Shown here: in pieces, positions 27,926-36,267 of the stretch
Layout of the letters: each line of letters begins with the position of its first letter
How positions within the stretch are numbered: position 1 is the first letter of the stretch
Source of the DNA: Aurantiacibacter xanthus
Lineage (GTDB): Bacteria > Pseudomonadota > Alphaproteobacteria > Sphingomonadales > Sphingomonadaceae
DNA: 62,327 bases
Assembly: GCF_003584015.1 (NCBI RefSeq)
Contig: NZ_QXFM01000102.1
Span: forward strand, 1-62,327
Direction of reading: 5' to 3'
Translations under genes and position numbers: made by a program
The notes under the pieces: generated by a model
Told to the model about the DNA's origin: nothing
What the model saw: only the letters and a program-made list of their open reading frames with translations
Database searches by the model: none

Positions 27926-29395
27926 TTGCGTCTCCCGCGTGAAGCGCCAAACGCAACCCCGGGCGCTCGACGACGATGTCTCTGGCGGCCGGGCGGGCGG
28001 CGAGCGCGCGCAGCAACTCAAGCATGGGGACGGCCCCCGGATTGTACCGCGCCAAGCTGGGCCCCGCCGCGAGCATCGCATCGACCTGCTCGCCGGGCAT
28101 CACCGCACGCAGCAGGAATTCCTCGTCGTCCATGGACGCGCCGAAGCGGCGGCGCAGATCGGCGAGTGTCGGAAAATCCGGCTCCGCGGCGATTTCCGCA
28201 GCCCGGTTGCGGTTGAGGATCGCGGCTTCGACCACGGGATCGACCGGCCGCGTCGGCCGACCGAATTTCCCCATCACGTAGCGGAGCACTTGATCGGACA
28301 CTTGGGCATACCGGCCCGTGCCGATGACGTTGAACAGAGCCTGGCTCATGACCATCTGCGGGAACGGCGTCACCATGATCGGCTGGCCGAGCTCGGATCG
28401 CACCCGCTCGGTTTCGGCGATGACTTCAGGCAGACGGTGCAGCAGGTTGAGTTCCTGCAACTGGCGCTTGGTCGTCGTCATCACGCCGCCGGCGATCTGG
28501 TGCCGCAGAAAACTCGCATCGTAGCTCTGCGGGGTGCCAGGTTCCAGCTTCTCCGCCCGCGCGAGCCGCCACCAATAGTCGCTGATCTCGGAGAGCAGCC
28601 CGGCGTCGACCGGTACCGGATGACCGGCCTCCGCGAGGTTCGCGAGCATGCGACCGGCTTCGGGCAGCGAGCTGCCGTCGCCGAGCGGGCCGATCCCGAC
28701 GTGCACGGCGGAGACCGCGCCGGTCTCGACCGCGGACAATGCCGCGACGGGGCCGAAGCCGATCGTGCAATGCGGATGGATCTCGAGCGCCTTGTCGCCG
28801 ATCGACGCCTTGATCGCAGGTGCCAGCGTCTTCGCGCGCTCCGGGGACAGCAAGCCCCCCGGATCCTTGATGTAGAACAGATCGATGTCAGGGCTGCCCG
28901 CCAGCTGCGCGGCGAAGTTGGCGTAGAACGCATCGTCGTGAACGTCGGACAGTGTGAAGGTGAGAGCGGCCATCACCTCCGCATCGCCCTCTTCCTTGAC
29001 GATGCGTGCTGCCTCCAAAACGGCGGCGACGTCATGCATCGGGTCCAGCATCACGAACCGACGGATGCCGTTAGCCTGCAAGCGCCGGTAGACGATCCGC
29101 ATGAAGTCGGGATCGGCCTGCTGCCAGGCGATGAAGCGCAGGCCAGTCGTGATGAATTGCAGCGGCGTTCGCGGCATCGCGGCGCGCATCCGCCGGATAC
29201 GCTCCCATGGATTGTCCCGAAAGTAGCGAACCGCCACCGCCATGTGGCTCGAAGACGTGAAGTCGATCGCGCGGAAGCCGGCTCGGTCGAGCTTCCCCGC
29301 GATCTCCAGCATCTGCGCGGACCGCAGACCGGTCGCGCCCCACAGCTTTGATTCCCGTCTCGCATGGAGACGTCGACGAGGCCGATTTCAGCCAT
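27918..29395 (-). pseudogene. Carboxyltransferase subunit of a biotin-dependent carboxylase, frameshifted near the start
   Basis: The DRE-TIM (oxaloacetate decarboxylase alpha/pyruvate carboxylase B-like) fold is clear: AEIGLVDVSMRDGNQS at the start, then in another frame MLEIAGKLDRAGFRAID, YIKDPGGLL and EIHPHCTIG. The change of frame at about 29345 is explained by one missing base (GCCTG read as GCTG). Restored, the product is about 492 aa. A restart at the ATG at 29312 would lose the metal-binding Asp of the D-x-S-x-R-D-G motif. It should transfer CO2 from carboxybiotin to the substrate. It overlaps its neighbours on both sides. Confidence 0.85.
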
Positions 29396-30725
29396 GTGCC
29401 AGTCCTTCGAAAAAGCGCGTGTCGACGCCGCCCGCGCGGAAGCGGGGATCGGCTACGATCCGGCCGTGAAGGTCGACGGTGGTCGCGACCCCTTCGATCT
29501 GCATGGCCCGAAGCGCACCGTCGAGGCGTTCGACCGCTTCAGCGCGGTCGGTTCCAAGGACGATCAGCTTACCGATCAGCGAGTCGTAGAACGGCGGGAC
29601 TTCGTCGCCGCTCGCGATGTGGCTATCGACTCGGATGCCGGCGCCGGCAGGCCACGCCGCCCGCTGCACCGTTCCGGGCGACGGCCGGAAGTCGGCCGTC
29701 CATTCTTCCGCGTTGATACGCGTCTCGATGGCGTGACCGGTGATCGAAACGTCGTCCTGGGCGAGGCCGAGCCGCTGGCCGTCCGCGACCAACAATTGTT
29801 GCTCGATCAAATCCACGCCGGTGATCGCTTCCGTGACCGGATGCTCGACCTGAATGCGCGCGTTCATCTCGAGAAAGAAGAAGTCGAACGTCTCGGCATC
29901 GACGAGAAACTCGACCGTCCCGGCGCCGCGATAGCCAAGATGGCGCGTGAGCCGGACCGCGGCCTCCATCAGGGCTTCGTGCTTCTCGCGCGGGATGCCC
30001 GGCGCCGGCGCTTCCTCGACGAGCTTCTGGAAGCGTCGCTGAATCGAGCAGTCGCGGGTGCCGAGGTGGATCGCATCGACGCCGTCGCCGAGCACCTGGA
30101 CCTCTACGTGTCGGCCGCGTGCGATGTAGCGCTCGACATAGACGCGAGCATCGCCGAACGCGGCGAGCGCCTCGGCCATCGCCATGTCGATTTGCGAATC
30201 CAGCTGCTCGGGCGCGTCCACGCGCTTCATCCCTCGCCCGCCGCCGCCGGAAACGGCTTTGAGCAACAGCGGGTAGCCGGTTTCTCCGGCACGGGCGCGT
30301 GCGGCGTCCTTGTCGGCCGCCTCGCCGCCCGGGACCACCGGCAGGCCGGCCTCGATCCCGACCTTCCGTGCCATCAGCTTGTCACCCATCGCACGCAGGC
30401 TGGCCAGCTCGGGTCCGACGAAGATTATCCCGGCTTCGGCAAGCGCTTCGGCGAACGCAGCATTTTCGGACAGGAAGCCATAGCCCGGATGCACGGCGTC
30501 GGCGCGAGCCGCCCGGGCCGCCGCGACCACGCGCTCGATCGAGAGATAGCTGTCACTCGACCGGGCCGGCCCGACCAGGACAGTCTCGTCGGCGGCGCGC
30601 GCCGGCATCGACTGGCGATCCGCTTCCGATACGCCGAGGATCGTGGTGATCCCCATCCGACGCGCCGTTCGTATGATGCGCAGCGCGATTTCGCCGCGAT
30701 TGGCGATGAAGAGCCGCTTGATCAC
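29388..30725 (-). CDS. Biotin carboxylase subunit (AccC-like)
   Basis: 445 aa, the usual length. ATP-grasp domain with KRLFIANRGEIALR at the start, HPGYGFLSEN, glycine-rich loop SGGGGRGMK, and EMNARIQVEHPVTE. It carboxylates biotin on the carrier protein using ATP and bicarbonate. It overlaps the carrier gene upstream (4 nt) and the carboxyltransferase downstream (8 nt). The paired carboxyltransferase is of the oxaloacetate-decarboxylase type rather than AccA/AccD, so this is not the fatty-acid acetyl-CoA carboxylase. Confidence 0.95.
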   Translation of the reverse strand: MIKRLFIANRGEIALRIIRTARRMGITTILGVSEADRQSMPARAADETVLVGPARSSDSYLSIERVVAAARAARADAVHPGYGFLSENAAFAEALAEAGIIFVGPELASLRAMGDKLMARKVGIEAGLPVVPGGEAADKDAARARAGETGYPLLLKAVSGGGGRGMKRVDAPEQLDSQIDMAMAEALAAFGDARVYVERYIARGRHVEVQVLGDGVDAIHLGTRDCSIQRRFQKLVEEAPAPGIPREKHEALMEAAVRLTRHLGYRGAGTVEFLVDAETFDFFFLEMNARIQVEHPVTEAITGVDLIEQQLLVADGQRLGLAQDDVSITGHAIETRINAEEWTADFRPSPGTVQRAAWPAGAGIRVDSHIASGDEVPPFYDSLIGKLIVLGTDRAEAVERLDGALRAMQIEGVATTVDLHGRIVADPRFRAGGVDTRFFEGLAHG

Positions 30726-31207
30726 GCCGGCACCGGCGTGACGCGCAGAATGACTCCGTCCTTATCGACCTGCTCGGCATTGTCGACCGACCAGGAGGCC
30801 ACCGTGCCGGCGATGCCGGCGTGGACGGGGTTCATGAGCTTCATCGTTTCGATAATGCCGACGACCGTGTCCGGTGCGACGGTGTCGCCGACGTCGACGA
30901 ACGGCGCCGCACCAGGCTGAGGCGAACGATAGAACACGCCGGGCAAGGGAGATCGCACGGCGACAGTGCCGTCATCGGGCACCCCGGTCGCACTGCCCGA
31001 CGACAGCGGCTCGATCGGGCCTGCCGATGCTGCCTGGGCATCCTCATCCTGCTTCCAGGACCAGTCCTGCGTCCAGCCGTCACCCGACCGCGCGACGCGC
31101 AGGGTGAACCGGCTCGTGGTGATGTCGATACGCTCGTACGACGTGCCATCGAGAATGGCGACGATGTCGGCGACATCTTCGGGGGTAAGAATGGGCTCGG
31201 TGCTCAT
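30722..31207 (-). CDS. Biotin carboxyl carrier protein
   Basis: 161 aa. An N-terminal helical part and a Ser/Gly/Pro linker are followed by a lipoyl/biotinyl domain with the biotin-accepting Lys123 in the ETMKLMN motif and the usual upstream VRSPLPGVFY strand. It carries CO2 between the biotin carboxylase and the carboxyltransferase. It overlaps both neighbours by 4 nt. The dedicated carrier, rather than a fused one, matches the three-subunit layout of Acv/Hpe carboxylases. Confidence 0.94.
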   Translation of the reverse strand: MSTEPILTPEDVADIVAILDGTSYERIDITTSRFTLRVARSGDGWTQDWSWKQDEDAQAASAGPIEPLSSGSATGVPDDGTVAVRSPLPGVFYRSPQPGAAPFVDVGDTVAPDTVVGIIETMKLMNPVHAGIAGTVASWSVDNAEQVDKDGVILRVTPVPA

Positions 31208-32433
31208 GCTTCGATCTTATTGGCAACCATCTCGCGCACGGCGTCGGCCAGCGCGTCACCGAAGGCCGCATCGTTGATATGAGCGTCGAACGTGCGGACA
31301 TCGACGTTGTCGGGCATGACCTTCTCGACATACTCCGCGAACTTGGGCGGCAGCGACGGATCGTGCAGTTTCCCTTCCTCGCTGTCGTGGCTAGAGAAGC
31401 CATGAAGCGGAACGTAGAAGCGTACCGGTCCCTTCGCGCCGCGCACCAGCTCGGCCATGTGATCGGCGAGCATCTCCAAGTCCTTTTCACCCGTTCTGAC
31501 GGCCGTGAGCGCAGCGTTGTGGATGTGGAACCGGCGGCCATCGAAGGGATCGTCGCCGACCGCCATCGGTGACGGCATGATATAGAAATCGATGTTGCCG
31601 GGGGCGAAGACGACGGGAATTCCGCGTTTGGGCCCCGCTTTCGAGCGGTCGGGCCCCGCGCTGCAGATTCCCTGGTGCAAAAGGTCGTTCACTTCGACCA
31701 GCGACATGTCGACGATGGCGGCGACATCCCGCTCGGAGGCGATCGCGTCGAGCGTCTGGCCGCCCATGCCGGTGGTATGGAACACCATCACCTCGTAGCC
31801 GTCGGCTTCGAGACTTTCGCGCAGGCGGCGCATCCCCTTCTCGGTCGTGCCGAGCGTACTCACGAGGACGAGCGGCTTGTTCTCGGCGACGCCGGGCGCG
31901 TAATGCCGCGCCATGCCGGCCACGGCGAACGCGCCGTTGCGGTACACGTCGCGGGTGATGCTGTTGATGCCGGATATGTCGCACACCGAATTGTGCATCA
32001 CGATGTCCTTGATGCCCACGAACGGCACCGTGAACCCGGAGGCCAGGGTCGAGATCATCACCTTCGGCATGCCGTAGGGGAACGCGCGCATCACCGCGGT
32101 ACCCAGGGTCGTGCCCATAGACCCGCCGATCGAGATGATCCCCGACAAGGGAGTCTGCTCATGGCGGGCAAGCGCCAGCTTGGTCGCGCCGGCGATCATC
32201 TCCAATTGGATCTTGCCCTCGTGACCGATCGCCCGGATCTCCTCGATCGACTTCCCGGCGGCCGCGGCGACTTCGTCAGGTCCGATTTCGGCGCCGCCGA
32301 CCGTCTGGCGGACGCTGGGATCGAGGTGGATGACCTCGCAGCCGGCTTCCTCCAGGCAGTCGCGAAGGAACGCGCCTTCGATCTTCTTGGTATCCTGCGT
32401 GACGATCAGGAGAACACGGGGCTTCTCAGGCAT
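31204..32433 (-). CDS. Tm-1-like ATP-binding protein (UPF0261)
   Basis: 409 aa, full length for bacterial UPF0261. Recognisable segments: RVLLIVTQDTKKIEGAFL at the start, GGSMGTTLGTAVMRAFP, GINSITRDVYRNGAFAVAGM and FHTTGMGGQTLD. The family binds ATP; its chemistry is poorly known. In this operon it is the only candidate for the ATP-dependent phosphorylation that precedes carboxylation in acetovanillone pathways. In many genomes a TIM-barrel partner is encoded next to it; none is seen here. It overlaps the P450 and carrier genes. Confidence 0.85.
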   Translation of the reverse strand: MPEKPRVLLIVTQDTKKIEGAFLRDCLEEAGCEVIHLDPSVRQTVGGAEIGPDEVAAAAGKSIEEIRAIGHEGKIQLEMIAGATKLALARHEQTPLSGIISIGGSMGTTLGTAVMRAFPYGMPKVMISTLASGFTVPFVGIKDIVMHNSVCDISGINSITRDVYRNGAFAVAGMARHYAPGVAENKPLVLVSTLGTTEKGMRRLRESLEADGYEVMVFHTTGMGGQTLDAIASERDVAAIVDMSLVEVNDLLHQGICSAGPDRSKAGPKRGIPVVFAPGNIDFYIMPSPMAVGDDPFDGRRFHIHNAALTAVRTGEKDLEMLADHMAELVRGAKGPVRFYVPLHGFSSHDSEEGKLHDPSLPPKFAEYVEKVMPDNVDVRTFDAHINDAAFGDALADAVREMVANKIEA

Positions 32434-33637
32434 TTTCCATCTCCGCTGCCGGCACCAGCGTCACGGGCAGACTGTCGAAGTTGCGGATCAGATTGTTCAG
32501 GTGGCGCTTCGGCGTCCCGACCTCGAACCGCTCGACCTTGCGCGCCAGCGCCGCGAGCAGCGAGTGCGCCTCGAGACGGGCGACGCCCTGCCCCGCGCAA
32601 TTGTGGATCCCGAAACCGAGCGCGAGGTGATCGGCGGAGCGACGTCGCACGTCGAACTTGTCCGGATCTTGCCAATGGCGTTCGTCCCGGTTGGCCGAAC
32701 CGTAGAGCAGCAGGACGGCGTCGCCCTCGCGCATCAGCGCATCGCCCAATTGGACGTCCTTCGTCAGCGTCCGTCGGAACGTTTGGACTGGCGACTCGAT
32801 GCGCAGGATCTCGTTGTAGACGTGCGGTATGCGCGCGGGGTCGCTCCTTGCGATCGTCCACTGCTCGGGATTCCGTCCGAACAGCCAGACGGCGTTGGCG
32901 ATCGAAGAGATGGTGGTGTCGAGTCCCGCCATCAGATAGGCCGCCATGAGACGCCCGCACTGCTCGAACTTAAGTTCGCCGCGCTCGGACGCCTCGTAGA
33001 TCTCGCGCCCCATGCTGCCTTCGCGCAACTTCGACGGGTCGGCGTCGAGGCTCGCGATGTAGCCGAACATCTCGCCGACGATCGGCATCGAAGAGACTGC
33101 ACGATCGTTCGCCGGGCCGAACGTGTTGAAGCCGGCATCGGCCCAGCCGAGCAAGCTGCCATGATCGTCTCCGGGCAGCCCGATGAGGTCGGCCATCACC
33201 ATCAGCGGAAACTTCCGAGCCAGGTCGGGCATCGCGTCGAAGGACCCCTTCGCGACGATGCTGTCAACGAGGGAGTTCGCCGCCGCTTCGACCTCGGGCT
33301 GCAGAGCACGGATCCCGCGGGGCGACATGCGATCGGCCAGCACGCGACGGAGAGCGCCATGTTCGGGCGGATCGCTGGCGATCACCGTACCCTCAAGCGC
33401 CTCATTGGCAGGTCCGTACAGGCCGACGCCCTTGCCCGAAATGTAGGTCTCGTTGTCGGCCAACGCGCGCTTGACGTCGTCGAACCGAGACAGGATCCAG
33501 ACCTCGTGTCTGGTCGACCATACAGCAGGACCGGCGTCTCGCCAGGTTCGATAAGACTCGTACGGGTCGAGCAGGGTTTCGTCCGCGAACAGGTCGATGT
33601 CAGTCGTCGGGGGTGAGCCGGATGGTTGCGTTGCCAT
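32426..33637 (-). CDS. Cytochrome P450, CYP199-like (para-methoxybenzoate O-demethylase type)
   Basis: 403 aa. I-helix motif AGLDTT (237-242), ExxR EILR (276-279) and heme ligand Cys347 in GFGIHNCAGQ. Segments such as FNTFGPANDR, IESPVQTFRRT, GSANRDERHW and a C-terminal LNNLIRNFDSLPV resemble CYP199A enzymes, which demethylate 4-methoxybenzoate-type acids to formaldehyde and the phenol. It is a soluble class I P450 and needs the ferredoxin and reductase encoded downstream. First enzyme gene of the operon; a 42-nt gap separates it from the TonB receptor. Confidence 0.88.
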   Translation of the reverse strand: MATQPSGSPPTTDIDLFADETLLDPYESYRTWRDAGPAVWSTRHEVWILSRFDDVKRALADNETYISGKGVGLYGPANEALEGTVIASDPPEHGALRRVLADRMSPRGIRALQPEVEAAANSLVDSIVAKGSFDAMPDLARKFPLMVMADLIGLPGDDHGSLLGWADAGFNTFGPANDRAVSSMPIVGEMFGYIASLDADPSKLREGSMGREIYEASERGELKFEQCGRLMAAYLMAGLDTTISSIANAVWLFGRNPEQWTIARSDPARIPHVYNEILRIESPVQTFRRTLTKDVQLGDALMREGDAVLLLYGSANRDERHWQDPDKFDVRRRSADHLALGFGIHNCAGQGVARLEAHSLLAALARKVERFEVGTPKRHLNNLIRNFDSLPVTLVPAAEMENA

Positions 33638-33679
33638 GTCGTGGATCTCTTGCGAAATAAAAGGGAGACATCGGGTGGT

Positions 33680-36100
33680 TCAATACTTCCAGCCGAGCGT
33701 CACGCCGAAGGTGCGAGGCTGGCCGTAGATGCTCGCCGCGTAGCTCAACGCCGACACGTCGAGACCCCAGATGCGGTACTTCTCGTTGTTCACGTTGCGC
33801 ACGAAGGCGGCGACGTTCCAACGATCGCCCGGGAAGGTGTAGTCCACCCGCAAGTCGACCGTCGTATACGCCTTCTGGAAGTTGGTCGGTTCATTGAGTG
33901 CAGTCAGATAATGCGATCCGACATAGTTGACGTTCGCCTGGCCGGCGAGCTTACCGCCGAGCGCGTCGAAGGAGTACCGCGCGAACCCGGTCAGCGAGAG
34001 TCCTGGGGCGTTGGGCAATTCGCGATCCGCCAACGCGCCGTCGGGTAGTGGGACGTCCTTCACCTTGCTGTGGCTGACGGCGGCCGACACCGCCAGGTCG
34101 AGGCCGCGGGTCGGATTGACCTTGAATTCGACCTCGCCGCCATAGTTGGTCGCGTCGACGTTAAAGATCTTTTGAACGAGATTGACGATCGCGAACGCCT
34201 GATAGTCCTTATAGTCGTAGTAGAACACCGATCCGTTCAGCGTCGCGCGGCCGTCGAGGAACCTGATCTTTGCGCCCGCTTCGTAGGAGGTCAGAACCTC
34301 CTGCCTGTGTGGAAGCGAGGAGACATCGATCGGCGGGAAGATCGGACCCGACCAGTTGCCGCCCTTATGCCCTCGGGTATAGCCGGCGTAGAAAAGCGTG
34401 TTTGCGTCGGGCGCGTAGTTCAACTGCGCCTTGGCCGACACGTTGTTGAAGGATCGGTCCGCGGTCGGGTCAGTCGATGGATTGTAGACGACGTTCGCCG
34501 GTCCGCCCGTCAGCACCGTCTGGAAGCCGAGTTGGTCGCGCCAGCGATAGTCGAATTTTTTGCGATCGTGCGTGTAGCGGAGCCCCGCGGTGACGTAGAA
34601 TTCGGGCGTGACGTAATAGTCCGCTTGCCCGAACACCGACCAGCTATGGACCTTGAGCGTGTAGTCGGCGCGGAAGGCATCCGTAACCGGCGAGCCGGCG
34701 GTGCAGGCCGGAGCGGTGCAGGTGAGCCCGATATAGGGACCGAGGTCGAACAGTCCATCGACGCCGTAGCGACCATTCATGTCGAGATAGTAGGCACCTG
34801 TCACCCACTTCAGCTTTGACGAGCTGCCGTTTAGCCGCAGCTCCTGCGAAAACTGATCATATTTCATCTCGGTGCCGTAATCGAACAGATGGGACGGACC
34901 ACCGTCGCTGTCGAGCGAGAATATCTTCTTGATGTTCTGGTAGTTGCTGACCCCAGTCAGGGTCACGCCATCGAAATCATGGGTGAGTTTGCCGGTGATC
35001 GAGTAGATGCTGCGATCGAACTCGCCGGGATTGCTCAAATTGATGCGGAACGGGTTCGATCCCTGGCGGTAGCCGGTCAGGTCACAACCTGCGCAGGGCG
35101 AATTGATGAAGGCGAGCGTCGGCAACGCCGCCAGATTCACGTACGTGCCGATCTGATTGGGGGCGAGCGGGAAGCCAAGCTGGTTCGGCCCGACACCCGC
35201 CGCCTGCGTCGTGTAGGCGGCGCCACGCGAGTCGCGGTTGAGGTCGGTGGAGCCGATCAGTTTCAGCGTCGTCTTCGGGCCCAGGTCGAATTCGAACTGG
35301 AGACGCGCCGCATATTCGTTGGTGTTACCCGGATTGGCCCCGACGCCGTTGTGCCAGGGGCCCTCGTCGTTGTTGGTGGCGAACGAGAAGCGCGCGCGAA
35401 CGCCGTTAGCAATCGGGCCGCCGATCGCACCTTCGGTCTGCACGAAGCCGTTGCCATATTCATAGCCGCCGCCGGTGACCTGGAAGTAGGCGCTCAGCGT
35501 TTCGGTCGGGCCCTTGGACACGTATTGGATGAGGCCGCCGGTCGCGTTGCGTCCGAACAGGGTGCCCTGCGGTCCGCGAAGCACTTCGACGCGCTCGAGG
35601 TCATAGCTGCGCACGCCGATCGCGCTCGTCGAGCCGATATAGGCATCGTCGACATAGACGGCGATCGGCGCCTCCAGATGGTCGGCAAAGTAGTTTTGCG
35701 ACACGCCACGGATGTTGATATTCGTGACCGACGGATGGATCTGATATATGCTGACCGCCGGCGTGATCTTCGCGATGTCGCTCGCGTTCGTCACTCCCAG
35801 ACGCGTCAACTGGTCACCATTGAACGCCGTGATGGAAAGCGCGGTCCTTTGCGCGCTCTCGTTGCGCCGGTTCGCGGTGACGATGATGTCGCCTGTCAGC
35901 GAATCCTCGTCGGCCTCGCTCGTCTGGGGGGCTGCCGTAGTGCCAGTCTGCGGCGCGGGGGCGTCCGGCCCCGGTGTCGCCTGCGCGAAAGCGCCCGAAG
36001 CCGGGAAGATCGCCATGGCGCTGCAGAGCAGCAGCTGGTGCAGACCGCCGATGCGAAGACGGCGGCGCGGGCAAACGGTATCCGTGATCTGGTCAGCCAT
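33680..36100 (-). CDS. TonB-dependent outer-membrane receptor
   Basis: 806 aa with a signal peptide ending at GAFAQ. Plug domain: EDSLTGDIIVTANRRNESAQ (TonB box-like start), then LRGPQGTLFGRNATGG. The beta-barrel ends with the C-terminal aromatic FGVTLGWKY needed for outer-membrane insertion. It resembles sphingomonad receptors used for small organic substrates rather than an obvious siderophore receptor. As the first gene before the catabolic operon, and divergent from the regulator, it probably imports the substrate or a related aromatic compound. Confidence 0.92.
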   Translation of the reverse strand: MADQITDTVCPRRRLRIGGLHQLLLCSAMAIFPASGAFAQATPGPDAPAPQTGTTAAPQTSEADEDSLTGDIIVTANRRNESAQRTALSITAFNGDQLTRLGVTNASDIAKITPAVSIYQIHPSVTNINIRGVSQNYFADHLEAPIAVYVDDAYIGSTSAIGVRSYDLERVEVLRGPQGTLFGRNATGGLIQYVSKGPTETLSAYFQVTGGGYEYGNGFVQTEGAIGGPIANGVRARFSFATNNDEGPWHNGVGANPGNTNEYAARLQFEFDLGPKTTLKLIGSTDLNRDSRGAAYTTQAAGVGPNQLGFPLAPNQIGTYVNLAALPTLAFINSPCAGCDLTGYRQGSNPFRINLSNPGEFDRSIYSITGKLTHDFDGVTLTGVSNYQNIKKIFSLDSDGGPSHLFDYGTEMKYDQFSQELRLNGSSSKLKWVTGAYYLDMNGRYGVDGLFDLGPYIGLTCTAPACTAGSPVTDAFRADYTLKVHSWSVFGQADYYVTPEFYVTAGLRYTHDRKKFDYRWRDQLGFQTVLTGGPANVVYNPSTDPTADRSFNNVSAKAQLNYAPDANTLFYAGYTRGHKGGNWSGPIFPPIDVSSLPHRQEVLTSYEAGAKIRFLDGRATLNGSVFYYDYKDYQAFAIVNLVQKIFNVDATNYGGEVEFKVNPTRGLDLAVSAAVSHSKVKDVPLPDGALADRELPNAPGLSLTGFARYSFDALGGKLAGQANVNYVGSHYLTALNEPTNFQKAYTTVDLRVDYTFPGDRWNVAAFVRNVNNEKYRIWGLDVSALSYAASIYGQPRTFGVTLGWKY

Positions 36101-36264
36101 TGTCTATCCCCTCCTGGCCAGATCTTGGCGTCTGGCTGCGTTGCGCGACTCTCCCTGATGAGGTCAGCGACCGGTCAGGAACTTCATGCAATTGACAGGC
36201 TAACGACCGCGTGGCACCCCGGTCACCTAACGAAGGTTGGTAAGGACGTTTTTTCCGGAAATGC
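36101..36264. promoter_or_regulatory. Divergent control region between TonB receptor and regulator
   Basis: The related octamers GCTAACGA (36199-36206) and CCTAACGA (36226-36233) are 27 bp apart, and an inverted copy CGTTAGG lies at 36282-36288 just inside the regulator gene. TTGACA at 36192-36197 has no matching -10 box, which suggests activator-dependent transcription. MalT-type regulators bind short repeated sites, so these octamers are candidates. No terminator or riboswitch seen. Confidence 0.45.
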
Positions 36265-36267
36265 GTG

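Noticed and set aside
29330..29400. Programmed ribosomal frameshift in the carboxyltransferase gene
   Set aside because: No slippery heptamer and no downstream pseudoknot or internal ribosome-like site is apparent; a single-base deletion or error is simpler.
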